From: Oscillospiraceae bacterium
GTDB taxonomy: Bacteria > Bacillota > Clostridia > Oscillospirales > Ruminococcaceae
DNA: 12,294 nucleotides
Direction: 5' to 3'
NCBI GenBank assembly: GCA_020024175.1
Contig: JAHHUB010000030.1
Coordinates: 1-12,294 of the forward strand
Part shown: piece by piece, positions 1 through 6,457 of the stretch
Position numbering within the stretch: the first letter of the stretch is position 1
How the letters are laid out: each line of letters opens with the position of its first letter
Made by a program: the position numbers and the translations under genes
Notes under the pieces: model-generated
Database searches by the model: none
What the model saw: the letters and a program-made list of their open reading frames with translations, nothing else
What the model was told of the DNA's origin: nothing

Positions 1-2
1 TT

Positions 3-215
3 GCGGGAGTAAGATTTAATAACAGCAACTGGGGTTATATTATAAAATGGGTTTTCTATACAATGTCCCTGATAGTGGTTATTTTCCCAATAATATGTAT
101 CATTTTAAATAAACTAATTCCGGATTATTATGAAATTGCCATGTATATAATAATATTTCCTGCCTGTTTCAGCATATTTATACCTATATATTGGGCAGGG
201 AAAAAATACGAATAA
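3..215 (+). CDS. C-terminal fragment of an unidentified integral membrane protein (5' end outside window)
   Basis: An open frame enters from the left edge and ends at TAA 213-215, giving 70 visible residues. Two hydrophobic stretches, at about residues 16-35 and 46-66 of the fragment, look like membrane-spanning helices separated by a short polar loop (NKLIPDYYE). The tail is short and charged (AGKKYE), as expected for a cytoplasmic end. I do not recognise the family and no catalytic motif is visible. The frame sits directly upstream of a strong terminator, which supports it being a real gene end. Its relation to the nucleoside genes downstream is unknown, and the terminator argues that it is a separate transcription unit. 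Confidence 0.6.
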   Translation, partial: AGVRFNNSNWGYIIKWVFYTMSLIVVIFPIICIILNKLIPDYYEIAMYIIIFPACFSIFIPIYWAGKKYE

Positions 216-223
216 AATCACAT

Positions 224-260
224 ATGCAGTCTTATTTTCAATTAATAAGACTGCATTTTT
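224..260 (+). terminator. Rho-independent terminator of the membrane-protein gene
   Basis: A perfect 13-bp inverted repeat (ATGCAGTCTTATT at 224-236, AATAAGACTGCAT at 244-256) encloses a 7-nt loop and is followed by a T run at 257-260. It begins 9 nt after the stop codon at 213-215. Confidence 0.85.
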
Positions 261-274
261 ATGCGAAAAATATA

Positions 275-303
275 TGGAAAAAAAACGGATTGTGTGATAT
301 AAT
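275..303 (+). promoter_or_regulatory. Sigma-A-type promoter for the nucleoside block
   Basis: A consensus -10 (TATAAT, 298-303) with an extended TG (TGA at 295-297) lies 17 nt after a weak -35-like TGGAAA (275-280). It sits between the upstream terminator and the PNP start, giving a predicted 5' UTR of about 25 nt. The position is inferred from sequence only. Confidence 0.65.
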
Positions 304-336
304 TGCTATAAACTGAAATATGAAAGGGGCAATTTC

Positions 337-1167
337 ATGGAAAACAGAACAATAGAATTTTACCGCAAAAGTGCAGACTATATATTAGAAAGAATTCCCG
401 AAAAACCTGAAATAGCAATGATTTTGGGTTCATGTTTGGGAAGTCTTTCCGAGGAAATTACAAATCAAATTGTCATTGACTATAAAGATATTCCCAACTT
501 TTTAGTCAGTACCGTAAAATCCCATGCTGGCAAACTTATTTTCGGAAAGCTTGGCGGGAAAAATGTTGTTTGTATGTCCGGCAGATTCCATTATTACGAG
601 GGCTACGAATTTGAAGAACTGTCAATCCCAATAAGAGTGTTTAAACTTTTGGGTGCAAATAAAGTAATTCTCACCAATGCAGCAGGAGCTATCAACAAAT
701 CATTTAAAGTAGGGGATTTGATGATTATAAATGACCATATAAAACTGACCGGTGCAAGTCCTGTAAGAGGAAAAAACATTGAAGAACTGGGGGACAGATT
801 TTTTGATGTTTCCGATATGTACACCAAGGAACTCAGAGATATTGCATGGAAATGCGTAAATAAACTGGAACAGCAATACCGCACTCATGACGGCGTTTAT
901 TTCTATTCAGTGGGTCCTCAGTTTGAAACTCCCGCTGAAATAAGAGCCATGAGGATTTTGGGCGGAGATGCTGTGGGTATGTCCACTGTAACAGAAGCTA
1001 TAACTGCAGCACACTGCAATATGAAAGTATTGGGAATATCCCTTATGACCAATATGGCAGCAGGAGTACTTCCGCAAAAATTATCAGCAGAAGAAGTAGA
1101 TGTGGCTGCGGAAAATGCCGCTGAACGCTTTAAAGAACTTATAAGAGAAATTGTAAAGGAGATTTAA
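337..1167 (+). CDS. punA: Purine nucleoside phosphorylase, trimeric PNP/MTAP superfamily
   Basis: This enzyme cleaves purine nucleosides with phosphate to give free base and ribose-1-phosphate in the cytosol. The 276 residues match the usual length. Visible motifs in order are: phosphate loop GSCLG (31-35; usual GSGLG), SHAG (62-65), GRFHYYEGY (82-90), LTNAAGA (112-118), GPQFETPAE (193-201), VGMS (213-216) and TNMAAG (238-243). By family alignment S32, H63, R83 and S216 bind phosphate, and E197 and N239 bind the purine. N239 is typical of 6-oxopurine PNPs. The 'LSHEEV' site that usually supplies a His to the ribose 5'-OH reads LSAEEV (A251), which suggests a 5'-deoxy or 5'-alkylthio substrate. 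The ATG at 337 follows AGGGG by about 8 nt. The deaminase gene starts 3 nt after the stop, implying co-translation. Family assignment is firm; substrate is inferred. Confidence 0.93.
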   Translation: MENRTIEFYRKSADYILERIPEKPEIAMILGSCLGSLSEEITNQIVIDYKDIPNFLVSTVKSHAGKLIFGKLGGKNVVCMSGRFHYYEGYEFEELSIPIRVFKLLGANKVILTNAAGAINKSFKVGDLMIINDHIKLTGASPVRGKNIEELGDRFFDVSDMYTKELRDIAWKCVNKLEQQYRTHDGVYFYSVGPQFETPAEIRAMRILGGDAVGMSTVTEAITAAHCNMKVLGISLMTNMAAGVLPQKLSAEEVDVAAENAAERFKELIREIVKEI

Positions 1168-1170
1168 CTT

Positions 1171-2484
1171 ATGCTTTTTAAAAATATTACACTGATTGAT
1201 GAAAACTATCAGGAGCAAAAAAATATGTATATCCTTACCGAAGGAAATAAAATAACCTATATAGGAACAGAAATGCCAAAAGACTATAAAGGTGAAATAT
1301 ATGACGGCAAAAATAAAGTGGCTGTTCCAGGATATTTTAACGCTCATTGCCATGTTCCCATGACTTTAATGAGAGGTTATGGTGAAGGTTTGCCTTTGGA
1401 CAGATGGCTTTTTGAAAAGATTTTCCCATTTGAAGATTTAATGAGCTTTGATGATATGTACTGGGGTTCAGTATTGGGAATTGCCGAAATGATAGCTTCA
1501 GGCTGTGCATCTTTCAGTGATATGTATATGCAGTCTCCTGCCATTGTAAAAGCTGTGGAAGAAAGCGGAATAAAAGCCAACATATCCCGTTCATGCAGTG
1601 CTTTTTCAGATGATGTTCACTACAAAGACTTGCTTGCCTATGAAGAAATGAACTATCTTTATGATTATATGAAATCCGCTGATAATGACAGAATTATAGC
1701 TGACACATCAATTCATGCGGAATATACCACCAAACCCACTTTGGTAAGAGAAGTAGCTGAGTACACCAAAGAAAGAGGACTTATGCTTCAAGTGCATATA
1801 TCTGAAACAGAAAAAGAACACAGAGAATGCAAAGAAAGATATAATGGTATGACACCTGCACAGTGGATGAAATCTCTTGGGGTATTTGACAACAAAGTAA
1901 CTGCTGCTCACTGTATTTACTGTGAAGATGAAGATTTGGAAATATTCAAAGAAAGCGGCACTTCTGTAGTACATAACCCCACAAGTAATCTTAAACTGGG
2001 AAGTGGTATTTTAAATATAACAAAAATGATAAACAAAGGCATTAATGTCTGCATAGGTACCGATGGTGCATCCAGCAATAATAATTTGAATATGCATGAA
2101 GAAATAAATTTGGCTTCTATACTTCAAAAGGGTATCAACAGAAATTCTGAAATGTATGGACCTTCCGAAATGTTCAGAATCGCCTGCAAAAACGGAGCAA
2201 TTTCTCAGGGAAGAATGGACTGTGGTGCCATTAAAGTGGGCAACAGGGCCGATATTGTGGTATATGATTTGGATAAACCACATCTCTATCCTGTTTATGA
2301 TGTTTTGGCAACTGTTATGTATTCTGCAGCAGCTTCCGATATTTGCCTTAACATGGTTGACGGAAAGATTTTATATAAAGATGGTATTTACACTACTATT
2401 GATATTGAAAAAGCAAAGTTCAATGCTAACCGCATAAGAGATGAGAAGTTGGCAGCTTTGGCTAAGACTGAAAATAAACAATAA
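1171..2484 (+). CDS. mtaD: 5'-methylthioadenosine/S-adenosylhomocysteine (or 5'-deoxyadenosine) deaminase, amidohydrolase superfamily
   Basis: This is a metal-dependent cytosolic deaminase that converts adenosine-type nucleosides (MTA, SAH, 5'-deoxyadenosine, adenosine) to the inosine analogue plus ammonia. The 437 residues show the full amidohydrolase layout: N-terminal beta domain, then metal ligands H59 and H61 (NAHCH), H209 with E212 (VHISETE), H247 (TAAHC) and D298 (GTDGASS). H269 lies in VVHNPTSN. The C-terminal GNRADIVVYDLD and MVDGKILYKDG segments return to the beta domain. RGYGEGLPLDRWL (68-80) is the substrate-loop motif of the MtaD/TrzN group. The start at 1171 has AAAGGAG (1155-1161) inside the end of the PNP gene. 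Pairing with PNP implies sequential deamination and phosphorolysis. Which 5'-modified adenosine is preferred cannot be read from sequence; chlorohydrolase relatives are less likely here. Confidence 0.92.
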   Translation: MLFKNITLIDENYQEQKNMYILTEGNKITYIGTEMPKDYKGEIYDGKNKVAVPGYFNAHCHVPMTLMRGYGEGLPLDRWLFEKIFPFEDLMSFDDMYWGSVLGIAEMIASGCASFSDMYMQSPAIVKAVEESGIKANISRSCSAFSDDVHYKDLLAYEEMNYLYDYMKSADNDRIIADTSIHAEYTTKPTLVREVAEYTKERGLMLQVHISETEKEHRECKERYNGMTPAQWMKSLGVFDNKVTAAHCIYCEDEDLEIFKESGTSVVHNPTSNLKLGSGILNITKMINKGINVCIGTDGASSNNNLNMHEEINLASILQKGINRNSEMYGPSEMFRIACKNGAISQGRMDCGAIKVGNRADIVVYDLDKPHLYPVYDVLATVMYSAAASDICLNMVDGKILYKDGIYTTIDIEKAKFNANRIRDEKLAALAKTENKQ

Positions 2485-2499
2485 AGTGAGTTGCCTAAA

Positions 2500-3302
2500 A
2501 TGCTAAAACCAAAACGCCTTAAAACAGGGGACAAAGTGGCTGTAGTTTCACTGTCCAACGTATGTTGATTTTGGGGTTCTTCATAACAATCCCAAGATTT
2601 TTACAGGCTTTTCCGACACTACTACCAATCATTTTATGATGCACAAGGCAGGACTTGTTTCCTGCTATGGTTTATCCGTTATGAATAACTGGAGTGAACA
2701 TGTGGAAATAAACTCTTATACGAAATCTTTTATTGATAAGATGATTTTTAACCCTGTGGAAATTATGGATATTCCATGAAGTGAACTTTGCAGTTGGAAC
2801 AAGGATAAAATCTGGTGGAATGAAGAATATATAAATGAAAAAACTCCCCGTCTGCCTAACAATGGGTATGAACTTTTGCAGGGAAAGGGCAAAGTTTCGG
2901 GAGAACTTTTTGGTGGGTGTATTGATCCCAGAACTTTGCGGAACAGTTCTGTGGATCAATATTAAAAAGTGGAAAGAAAAAATTTTCCTTATTGAAAACA
3001 ATGAAAGCAATATGACGGAAGATATGCTTTGTTGGTTGCTCCGCAATTTACAGGCTCAGGGAATATTGGAAGTAATAAATGGAATTGTGATGGGCAAACC
3101 TCCTTTTGAAGACAAATATGAAAGCTACAAAAATGTTTTTACAAAAGTTGTGAGTTTTGAATCCAATCGTCCCGAACTTCCCATACTATATAATGTAAAC
3201 ATCGGACATGCTTATCCTGTAGGCATATTCAGACTTGGGATTAATTATGAAATTAACTGCGAAAAGAAAAGTTTAAAATTATTAGAGTCAGCAACATTAT
3301 AG
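2500..3302 (+). pseudogene. Decayed S66-family LD-carboxypeptidase / MccF-like peptidase
   Basis: Fragments in different frames together match the MccF/LD-carboxypeptidase family, which cleaves L,D-peptide bonds of murein peptides or detoxifies microcin C-like peptides. The start at 2500 (AGTGAG upstream) gives MLKPKRLKTGDKVAVVSLSN and then hits TGA at 2566. From 2561 the second frame reads YVDFGVLHNNPKIF, TGFSDTTTNHFMMHKAGL, and after a stop at 2777-2779 reads WNKDKIWWNEEY and LQGKGKVSGELFGG, ending at TAA 2963. The third frame resumes near 2943 with KKWKEKIFLIENNES and closes with NIGHAYPVGIF and the family's C-terminal tail. About 70 residues between VVSLSN and YVDFG are absent, including the region that carries the nucleophilic Ser. 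An internal deletion, a nonsense codon and a frameshift make it non-functional. Chance sequencing errors alone would not explain the deletion. Confidence 0.85.
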
Positions 3303-3313
3303 GGGGATATATT

Positions 3314-3805
3314 ATGAAAATCCAGCTTTCTTTTTACAATGGTGAACATGACAAAGCCTGTGAACTTATAAAATGCTTTTGGTTTGAACACAACGGATAT
3401 ACCCAAACATCAGATGAAACAGAAGAGGACTTTAAAATATATACAGGAGAAAATCATAATTTTTATTTTATAAACTGTGATGATATTGCTGTGGGATTTG
3501 TACACTTAGGCAGCCGAGGTGGACAGCCTGACTGGCTGGAAGAAATATTTGTACTTCCCGAATACCAAAACAGAGGAATAGGTTCAAAGGCTATAAAACT
3601 TGCAGAAAAGGAAGTTAAAACATATTCGCCATCTTTATATATAGAAGCAGCAGCAAAAAATGAAAAAGCAATCAGGTTGTACAGAAAACTGGGTTATAAC
3701 TGCTTAAACACTATCACCATAAGAAAAGATTTCGACGAAAATCAATATGAAAATATAGGAAAGGAAAATATTTTCGGTATGGACTTTGATATAAGAAAAA
3801 AGTAA
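3314..3805 (+). CDS. GNAT-family N-acetyltransferase
   Basis: This is a 163-residue single-domain GCN5-related acetyltransferase that would transfer acetyl from acetyl-CoA to an amine. The core is clear: strand and helix WLEEIFVLPEYQNRGIG (74-90) with the QNRGIG pyrophosphate-binding loop, then SLYIEAAAKNEKAIRLYRKL (107-126), the motif B region with N116 and the Y123 position often used as general acid. GY (127-128) and a short C-terminal strand follow. The N-terminal 70 residues vary as usual and do not reveal the substrate. The ATG at 3314 follows AGGGGG (3301-3306), which overlaps the end of the pseudogene. The Nudix gene starts 23 nt downstream, so the two are probably cotranscribed. Substrate unknown. 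Confidence 0.88.
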   Translation: MKIQLSFYNGEHDKACELIKCFWFEHNGYTQTSDETEEDFKIYTGENHNFYFINCDDIAVGFVHLGSRGGQPDWLEEIFVLPEYQNRGIGSKAIKLAEKEVKTYSPSLYIEAAAKNEKAIRLYRKLGYNCLNTITIRKDFDENQYENIGKENIFGMDFDIRKK

Positions 3806-3828
3806 ATAATCAAAAGGGGGACGAAACC

Positions 3829-4329
3829 ATGGATTTAACATTTAATACGGAAAACGGAATTTTTAACTATCGTGTGGCAGCTATAATCATAAATAACGAT
3901 AAAAGTTTGACCAAGCCTAAAATTTTAATTATGCATGACAATAAAGATGCAGAATACTATCTTCCGGGAGGCAGAGTTAAACTCCATGAAACTGCCGAAA
4001 ATGCTATTTTAAGAGAATTAAAAGAAGAACTTAAAATAGATGCTAAAATAATTCGCCCTTTGTGGTTAAATCAGGGGTTTTTCTTAATTGACAACAGCAA
4101 TGAAAAATGCCATGAAATCTGTGTCTACTTCCTTATTGACATTTCAAAAACCGATTTATTAACCTATGGTGAAGAATTTACAATTATAGAGAGAAAAGAC
4201 AGAAAACACACTTTTAAATGGGTAACATTTGAAGATTTAAAAAATCAATACTTTTATCCCATTTTTCTGAAAACAGAAATTTTAAATTTGCCAGATAATT
4301 TTACAATCAAAACAGAAATGGAATATTAA
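3829..4329 (+). CDS. Nudix hydrolase
   Basis: This is a 166-residue Nudix-fold pyrophosphohydrolase, a family that hydrolyses nucleoside diphosphates linked to another moiety (nucleotide sugars, oxidised NTPs, ADP-ribose). The Nudix box spans residues 48-70, starting GRVKLHE, with R62 E63 and E66 E67 supplying the metal-binding glutamates. The late Gly of the consensus (REUxEExGU) is Lys here, a tolerated but notable change. YYLPGG (43-48) immediately precedes the box. The C-terminal FKWVTFEDLKNQYFYP segment is the usual WV-x-x-x-L closing motif. AAGGGGG at 3814-3820 gives an 8-nt spacing to ATG 3829. It lies between the acetyltransferase and the aldolase operon, so a house-cleaning role is plausible but unproven. 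Confidence 0.88.
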   Translation: MDLTFNTENGIFNYRVAAIIINNDKSLTKPKILIMHDNKDAEYYLPGGRVKLHETAENAILRELKEELKIDAKIIRPLWLNQGFFLIDNSNEKCHEICVYFLIDISKTDLLTYGEEFTIIERKDRKHTFKWVTFEDLKNQYFYPIFLKTEILNLPDNFTIKTEMEY

Positions 4330-4336
4330 ATCCGAA

Positions 4337-4362
4337 TTTGTTATTTTATATAAGATAACAAA
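4337..4362. promoter_or_regulatory. 26-bp near-perfect palindrome upstream of the aldolase gene (operator candidate)
   Basis: Arms TTTGTTATTTTAT (4337-4349) and ATAAGATAACAAA (4350-4362) are reverse complements with one mismatch and no spacer. The palindrome ends 17 nt before the aldolase start and has no T run behind it, so it is not a typical terminator. The symmetry and position fit a repressor or activator site for the aldolase-isomerase pair. The regulator is unknown. Confidence 0.4.
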
Positions 4363-4379
4363 AGTAAAAAAGGAGTATT

Positions 4380-5015
4380 ATGGAAAAATTAAAAGAACAT
4401 GTGCTTCTTAAATCAAAAGAAGCCTATGCGGAAAAATTATTTGCGGGAACCAGCGGAAATTTAAGCACCATAGACAGAGAAAAAGGCTTAATTGCCATCA
4501 CTCCCACATCAATACCATATCCGATTTTAACCGCAGATGACATTGTAGTCATAGATTTGGACGGAAATGTTAAAGATGGAAAACACAGACCTTCATCGGA
4601 ATGGAGAATGCATACGGAAATCTACAAAAACAAACCCGAAGTAAAGGCAATCGTACATACTCATTCACCTAATGCCACAGCTTTTGCGGTAGCTCATGAG
4701 GAAATTCCCGTGGTGCTTATCGAAATGATGTTTTTCCTTTTGGGGAATGTACCACTGGCAAAATATGCAGCTCCGGGAAGCGAAGAACTGGGCAGAAATT
4801 CCGTAAAAGCAATGGAAAAGCGTGCTGCCTGCCTTTTGGAAAATCATGGTGTTGTGGCAGTGGGACAGGATTTGGACGAGGCTTATATAAGAGCTGTTTA
4901 TGTAGAAGATGCAGCTAATATTTATATAAAATCCCGCATTATAGGAAATCCCAGAATTATTTCCATAGAAGAACAAAATAAAATGAGACGAAAAATGGGT
5001 GTACCGGAGGAATAA
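4380..5015 (+). CDS. Class II (zinc) aldolase, FucA/AraD/adducin family; candidate 5-deoxyribulose/methylthioribulose-1-phosphate aldolase
   Basis: This 211-residue enzyme matches the usual size of L-fuculose-1-phosphate aldolase and relatives, which cleave ketose-1-phosphates to DHAP plus an aldehyde. Diagnostic residues are all present: phosphate-binding GTSGNLS (23-29) and TPTS (41-44), PSSEWRMHTEIY (71-82) with the catalytic Glu at 74, zinc ligands H93 and H95 in VHTHSP, and a third His at 156 in LLENHG. It is translated from AAAGGAG ending 4 nt before ATG 4380, a rather short spacing. The isomerase gene follows after 2 nt. No fucose or rhamnose kinase or isomerase is nearby. Linkage to an MtnA-family isomerase, a PNP and an MTA-type deaminase favours the DHAP-shunt role over fucose use. 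Chemistry is secure; the exact aldehyde product is inferred. Confidence 0.88.
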   Translation: MEKLKEHVLLKSKEAYAEKLFAGTSGNLSTIDREKGLIAITPTSIPYPILTADDIVVIDLDGNVKDGKHRPSSEWRMHTEIYKNKPEVKAIVHTHSPNATAFAVAHEEIPVVLIEMMFFLLGNVPLAKYAAPGSEELGRNSVKAMEKRAACLLENHGVVAVGQDLDEAYIRAVYVEDAANIYIKSRIIGNPRIISIEEQNKMRRKMGVPEE

Positions 5016-5017
5016 AC

Positions 5018-6088
5018 ATGATTAGAGCAGACAAAGACTTGGCTTTTATGCTGAGGTATGAAAATATTGCATGGTATGAAAACGGAGAAGTTAGGATTCT
5101 TGACCGCAGAGTTTACCCTATGGAAACCAAATTTGTAACCTGCAAAAGACATGAAGAAGTAGCTCAGGCAATAGCTGACATGGTTACACAAAGCGGAGGA
5201 CCATATACCGCTGCAGCAATGGGTATGGCTTTGGCAGCTTATGAGTGTAAAGATATGAAAGAGGCAGATATGCTCAGTTATCTGGAAAAAGCAGCATATA
5301 CACTTTCCCATGCAAGACCTACTACAGTTTCAAATATGATTAAATCGGTAAACTCCTGCTTGGATGCGGCAAAAATTGCCATGGCAGAGAGTAAAAATGT
5401 GGAAAATGCAATTTTTGAGAAGGCTCTTTCTGATGTAAACAGAAAATATGAAAGATATGAAAAAACAGGAGAGTTTTTAGCTTCACAGTTTCCTCAAAAT
5501 GGAACAGTAATGACACAGTGCTTCGGGGAAACCATTATCGGCATGATGCTGAGAGCCTGCCGAAAACACAATAAAAATATCAAATTCATTTGTCCTGAAA
5601 CCAGACCTTATTTTCAAGGCGCAAGGCTTACTGCTAGCTGTATCTGTGATATGGGCTTTGATGTAACTGTAATTACCGATAATATGCCGGCTTACACCAT
5701 GGGACAGAAAAAAGTGGATGTATTCACATCTGCCGCTGATGTAATTACCATGGATGGCTATGTGGTAAACAAAGTCGGCACATTTCAAATAGCTCTGGCA
5801 GCTAATTATTGGGGAATACCTTATTTTGTAACAGGTACTCCGGATTTAGCACACAAAACCATAGATACAGTTAAAATTGAAGAAAGAGACCCTGCCCTTG
5901 TAATGGACGCTCTTGGAAAGAAAACCACTATGGATGGTGTAAAAGGATTTTATCCTGCATTTGACATCACACCACCTAAACTTTGCAATGGTGTTGTAAC
6001 GGATAAAGGCATTTTTACACCATATGCTTTATATGATTATTACAAAGATGTGGCAGAAAGCAAAATTGATGCCACTTTTTGCCCGTAA
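5018..6088 (+). CDS. mtnA: MtnA-family S-methyl-5-thioribose-1-phosphate (or 5-deoxyribose-1-phosphate) isomerase
   Basis: This 356-residue protein belongs to the MtnA/eIF2B-alpha superfamily and would isomerise an aldose-1-phosphate to a ketose-1-phosphate in the cytosol. MtnA hallmarks are: HARPTTVSN (98-106), catalytic Cys168 in TQCFGE, CPETRPYFQGARLTA (192-206) with Q200, ITDNMPAY (219-226), catalytic Asp241 in SAAD, and VNKVGTFQIAL (250-260). Presence of both Cys and Asp points to isomerase activity and not to an eIF2B subunit. The N-terminal motif usually read as VRGAPA is replaced by TQSGGPY (57-63), so this is a divergent member. GGAGG (5006-5010) precedes ATG 5018, and the gene is coupled to the aldolase with a 2-nt gap. 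Its ketose product is exactly the kind of substrate the aldolase would take. MTR-1-P versus 5-deoxyribose-1-P cannot be decided from sequence. Confidence 0.88.
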   Translation: MIRADKDLAFMLRYENIAWYENGEVRILDRRVYPMETKFVTCKRHEEVAQAIADMVTQSGGPYTAAAMGMALAAYECKDMKEADMLSYLEKAAYTLSHARPTTVSNMIKSVNSCLDAAKIAMAESKNVENAIFEKALSDVNRKYERYEKTGEFLASQFPQNGTVMTQCFGETIIGMMLRACRKHNKNIKFICPETRPYFQGARLTASCICDMGFDVTVITDNMPAYTMGQKKVDVFTSAADVITMDGYVVNKVGTFQIALAANYWGIPYFVTGTPDLAHKTIDTVKIEERDPALVMDALGKKTTMDGVKGFYPAFDITPPKLCNGVVTDKGIFTPYALYDYYKDVAESKIDATFCP

Positions 6089-6092
6089 ATCA

Positions 6093-6121
6093 TTGATTTT
6101 ATTTTTAAAAAATGGTAAAAT
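6093..6121 (+). promoter_or_regulatory. Sigma-A-type promoter for the 73-aa gene
   Basis: TTGATT (6093-6098), a 17-nt spacer and TAAAAT (6116-6121) with an extended TG at 6113-6114 form a good promoter. It starts just after the isomerase stop codon and would give a leader of about 30 nt. Confidence 0.65.
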
Positions 6122-6158
6122 AATAGTGTGTATATTTTATGAAAAGAGGGTTTTAAAC

Positions 6159-6380
6159 ATGAAAGCAAGAATACCAAAACATAGAGAATTTATAATCAAT
6201 TTAAATGAGGAAACAGAAGAAAGAGCAAATGAATGCTGGGCAAAGCTCCAGGAAATTATGGATGCTTACCAAAAGGAAGGAAAATCCGTTTACACATCTA
6301 CATTTATTGAAGACAATGAAGAAAAAGTAAAAGCACTTCAAAAAGATTACAAATTCACATATACAATAGAACTCAAGTAA
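6159..6380 (+). CDS. Small 73-aa protein of unknown family
   Basis: I do not recognise this protein. The frame is open further upstream to 6024, but that part overlaps the isomerase gene. The ATG at 6159 is the likely start because AGAGGG (6145-6150) lies 8 nt before it and the promoter at 6093-6121 would begin transcription downstream of the earlier ATG. The product is soluble-looking and highly charged, rich in Glu and Lys. A helical middle (NEETEERANECWAKLQEIMD) is flanked by strand-like segments (KHREFIINL near the start, YKFTYTIELK at the end), consistent with a small alpha/beta domain. There is one Cys (C29), no signal peptide and no membrane segment. A terminator follows 17 nt after the stop, so it forms a monocistronic unit. 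Function unknown. Confidence 0.75.
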   Translation: MKARIPKHREFIINLNEETEERANECWAKLQEIMDAYQKEGKSVYTSTFIEDNEEKVKALQKDYKFTYTIELK

Positions 6381-6396
6381 TATTTAAACCAGAAGA

Positions 6397-6427
6397 ACGG
6401 TAGCTCCAATGGAGGTATCGTTTTTTT
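6397..6427 (+). terminator. Rho-independent terminator (possible attenuator for the SDR gene)
   Basis: ACGGTAGCTCC (6397-6407) pairs with GGAGGTATCGT (6411-6421) across an AAT loop, with one G-U pair and one mismatch, followed by T to position 6427. It ends only 30 nt before the dehydrogenase start, so partial read-through could control that gene. Confidence 0.75.
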
Positions 6428-6457
6428 ATAAATTAACCCGTGAAAGGCAGAATAAAT

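Noticed and set aside
2835..3302. A 155-aa open frame as an independent gene
   Set aside because: Its first third is out of frame with the peptidase homology and only the part after about 2943 matches the family, so it is the tail of the pseudogene.
6024..6158. Upstream extension of the 73-aa protein
   Set aside because: It overlaps the isomerase coding end, has no ribosome site, and lies largely upstream of the promoter at 6093-6121.
6440..6457. GTG start for the dehydrogenase
   Set aside because: No ribosome site precedes it, and the Rossmann motif falls at the usual distance from the ATG at 6458.
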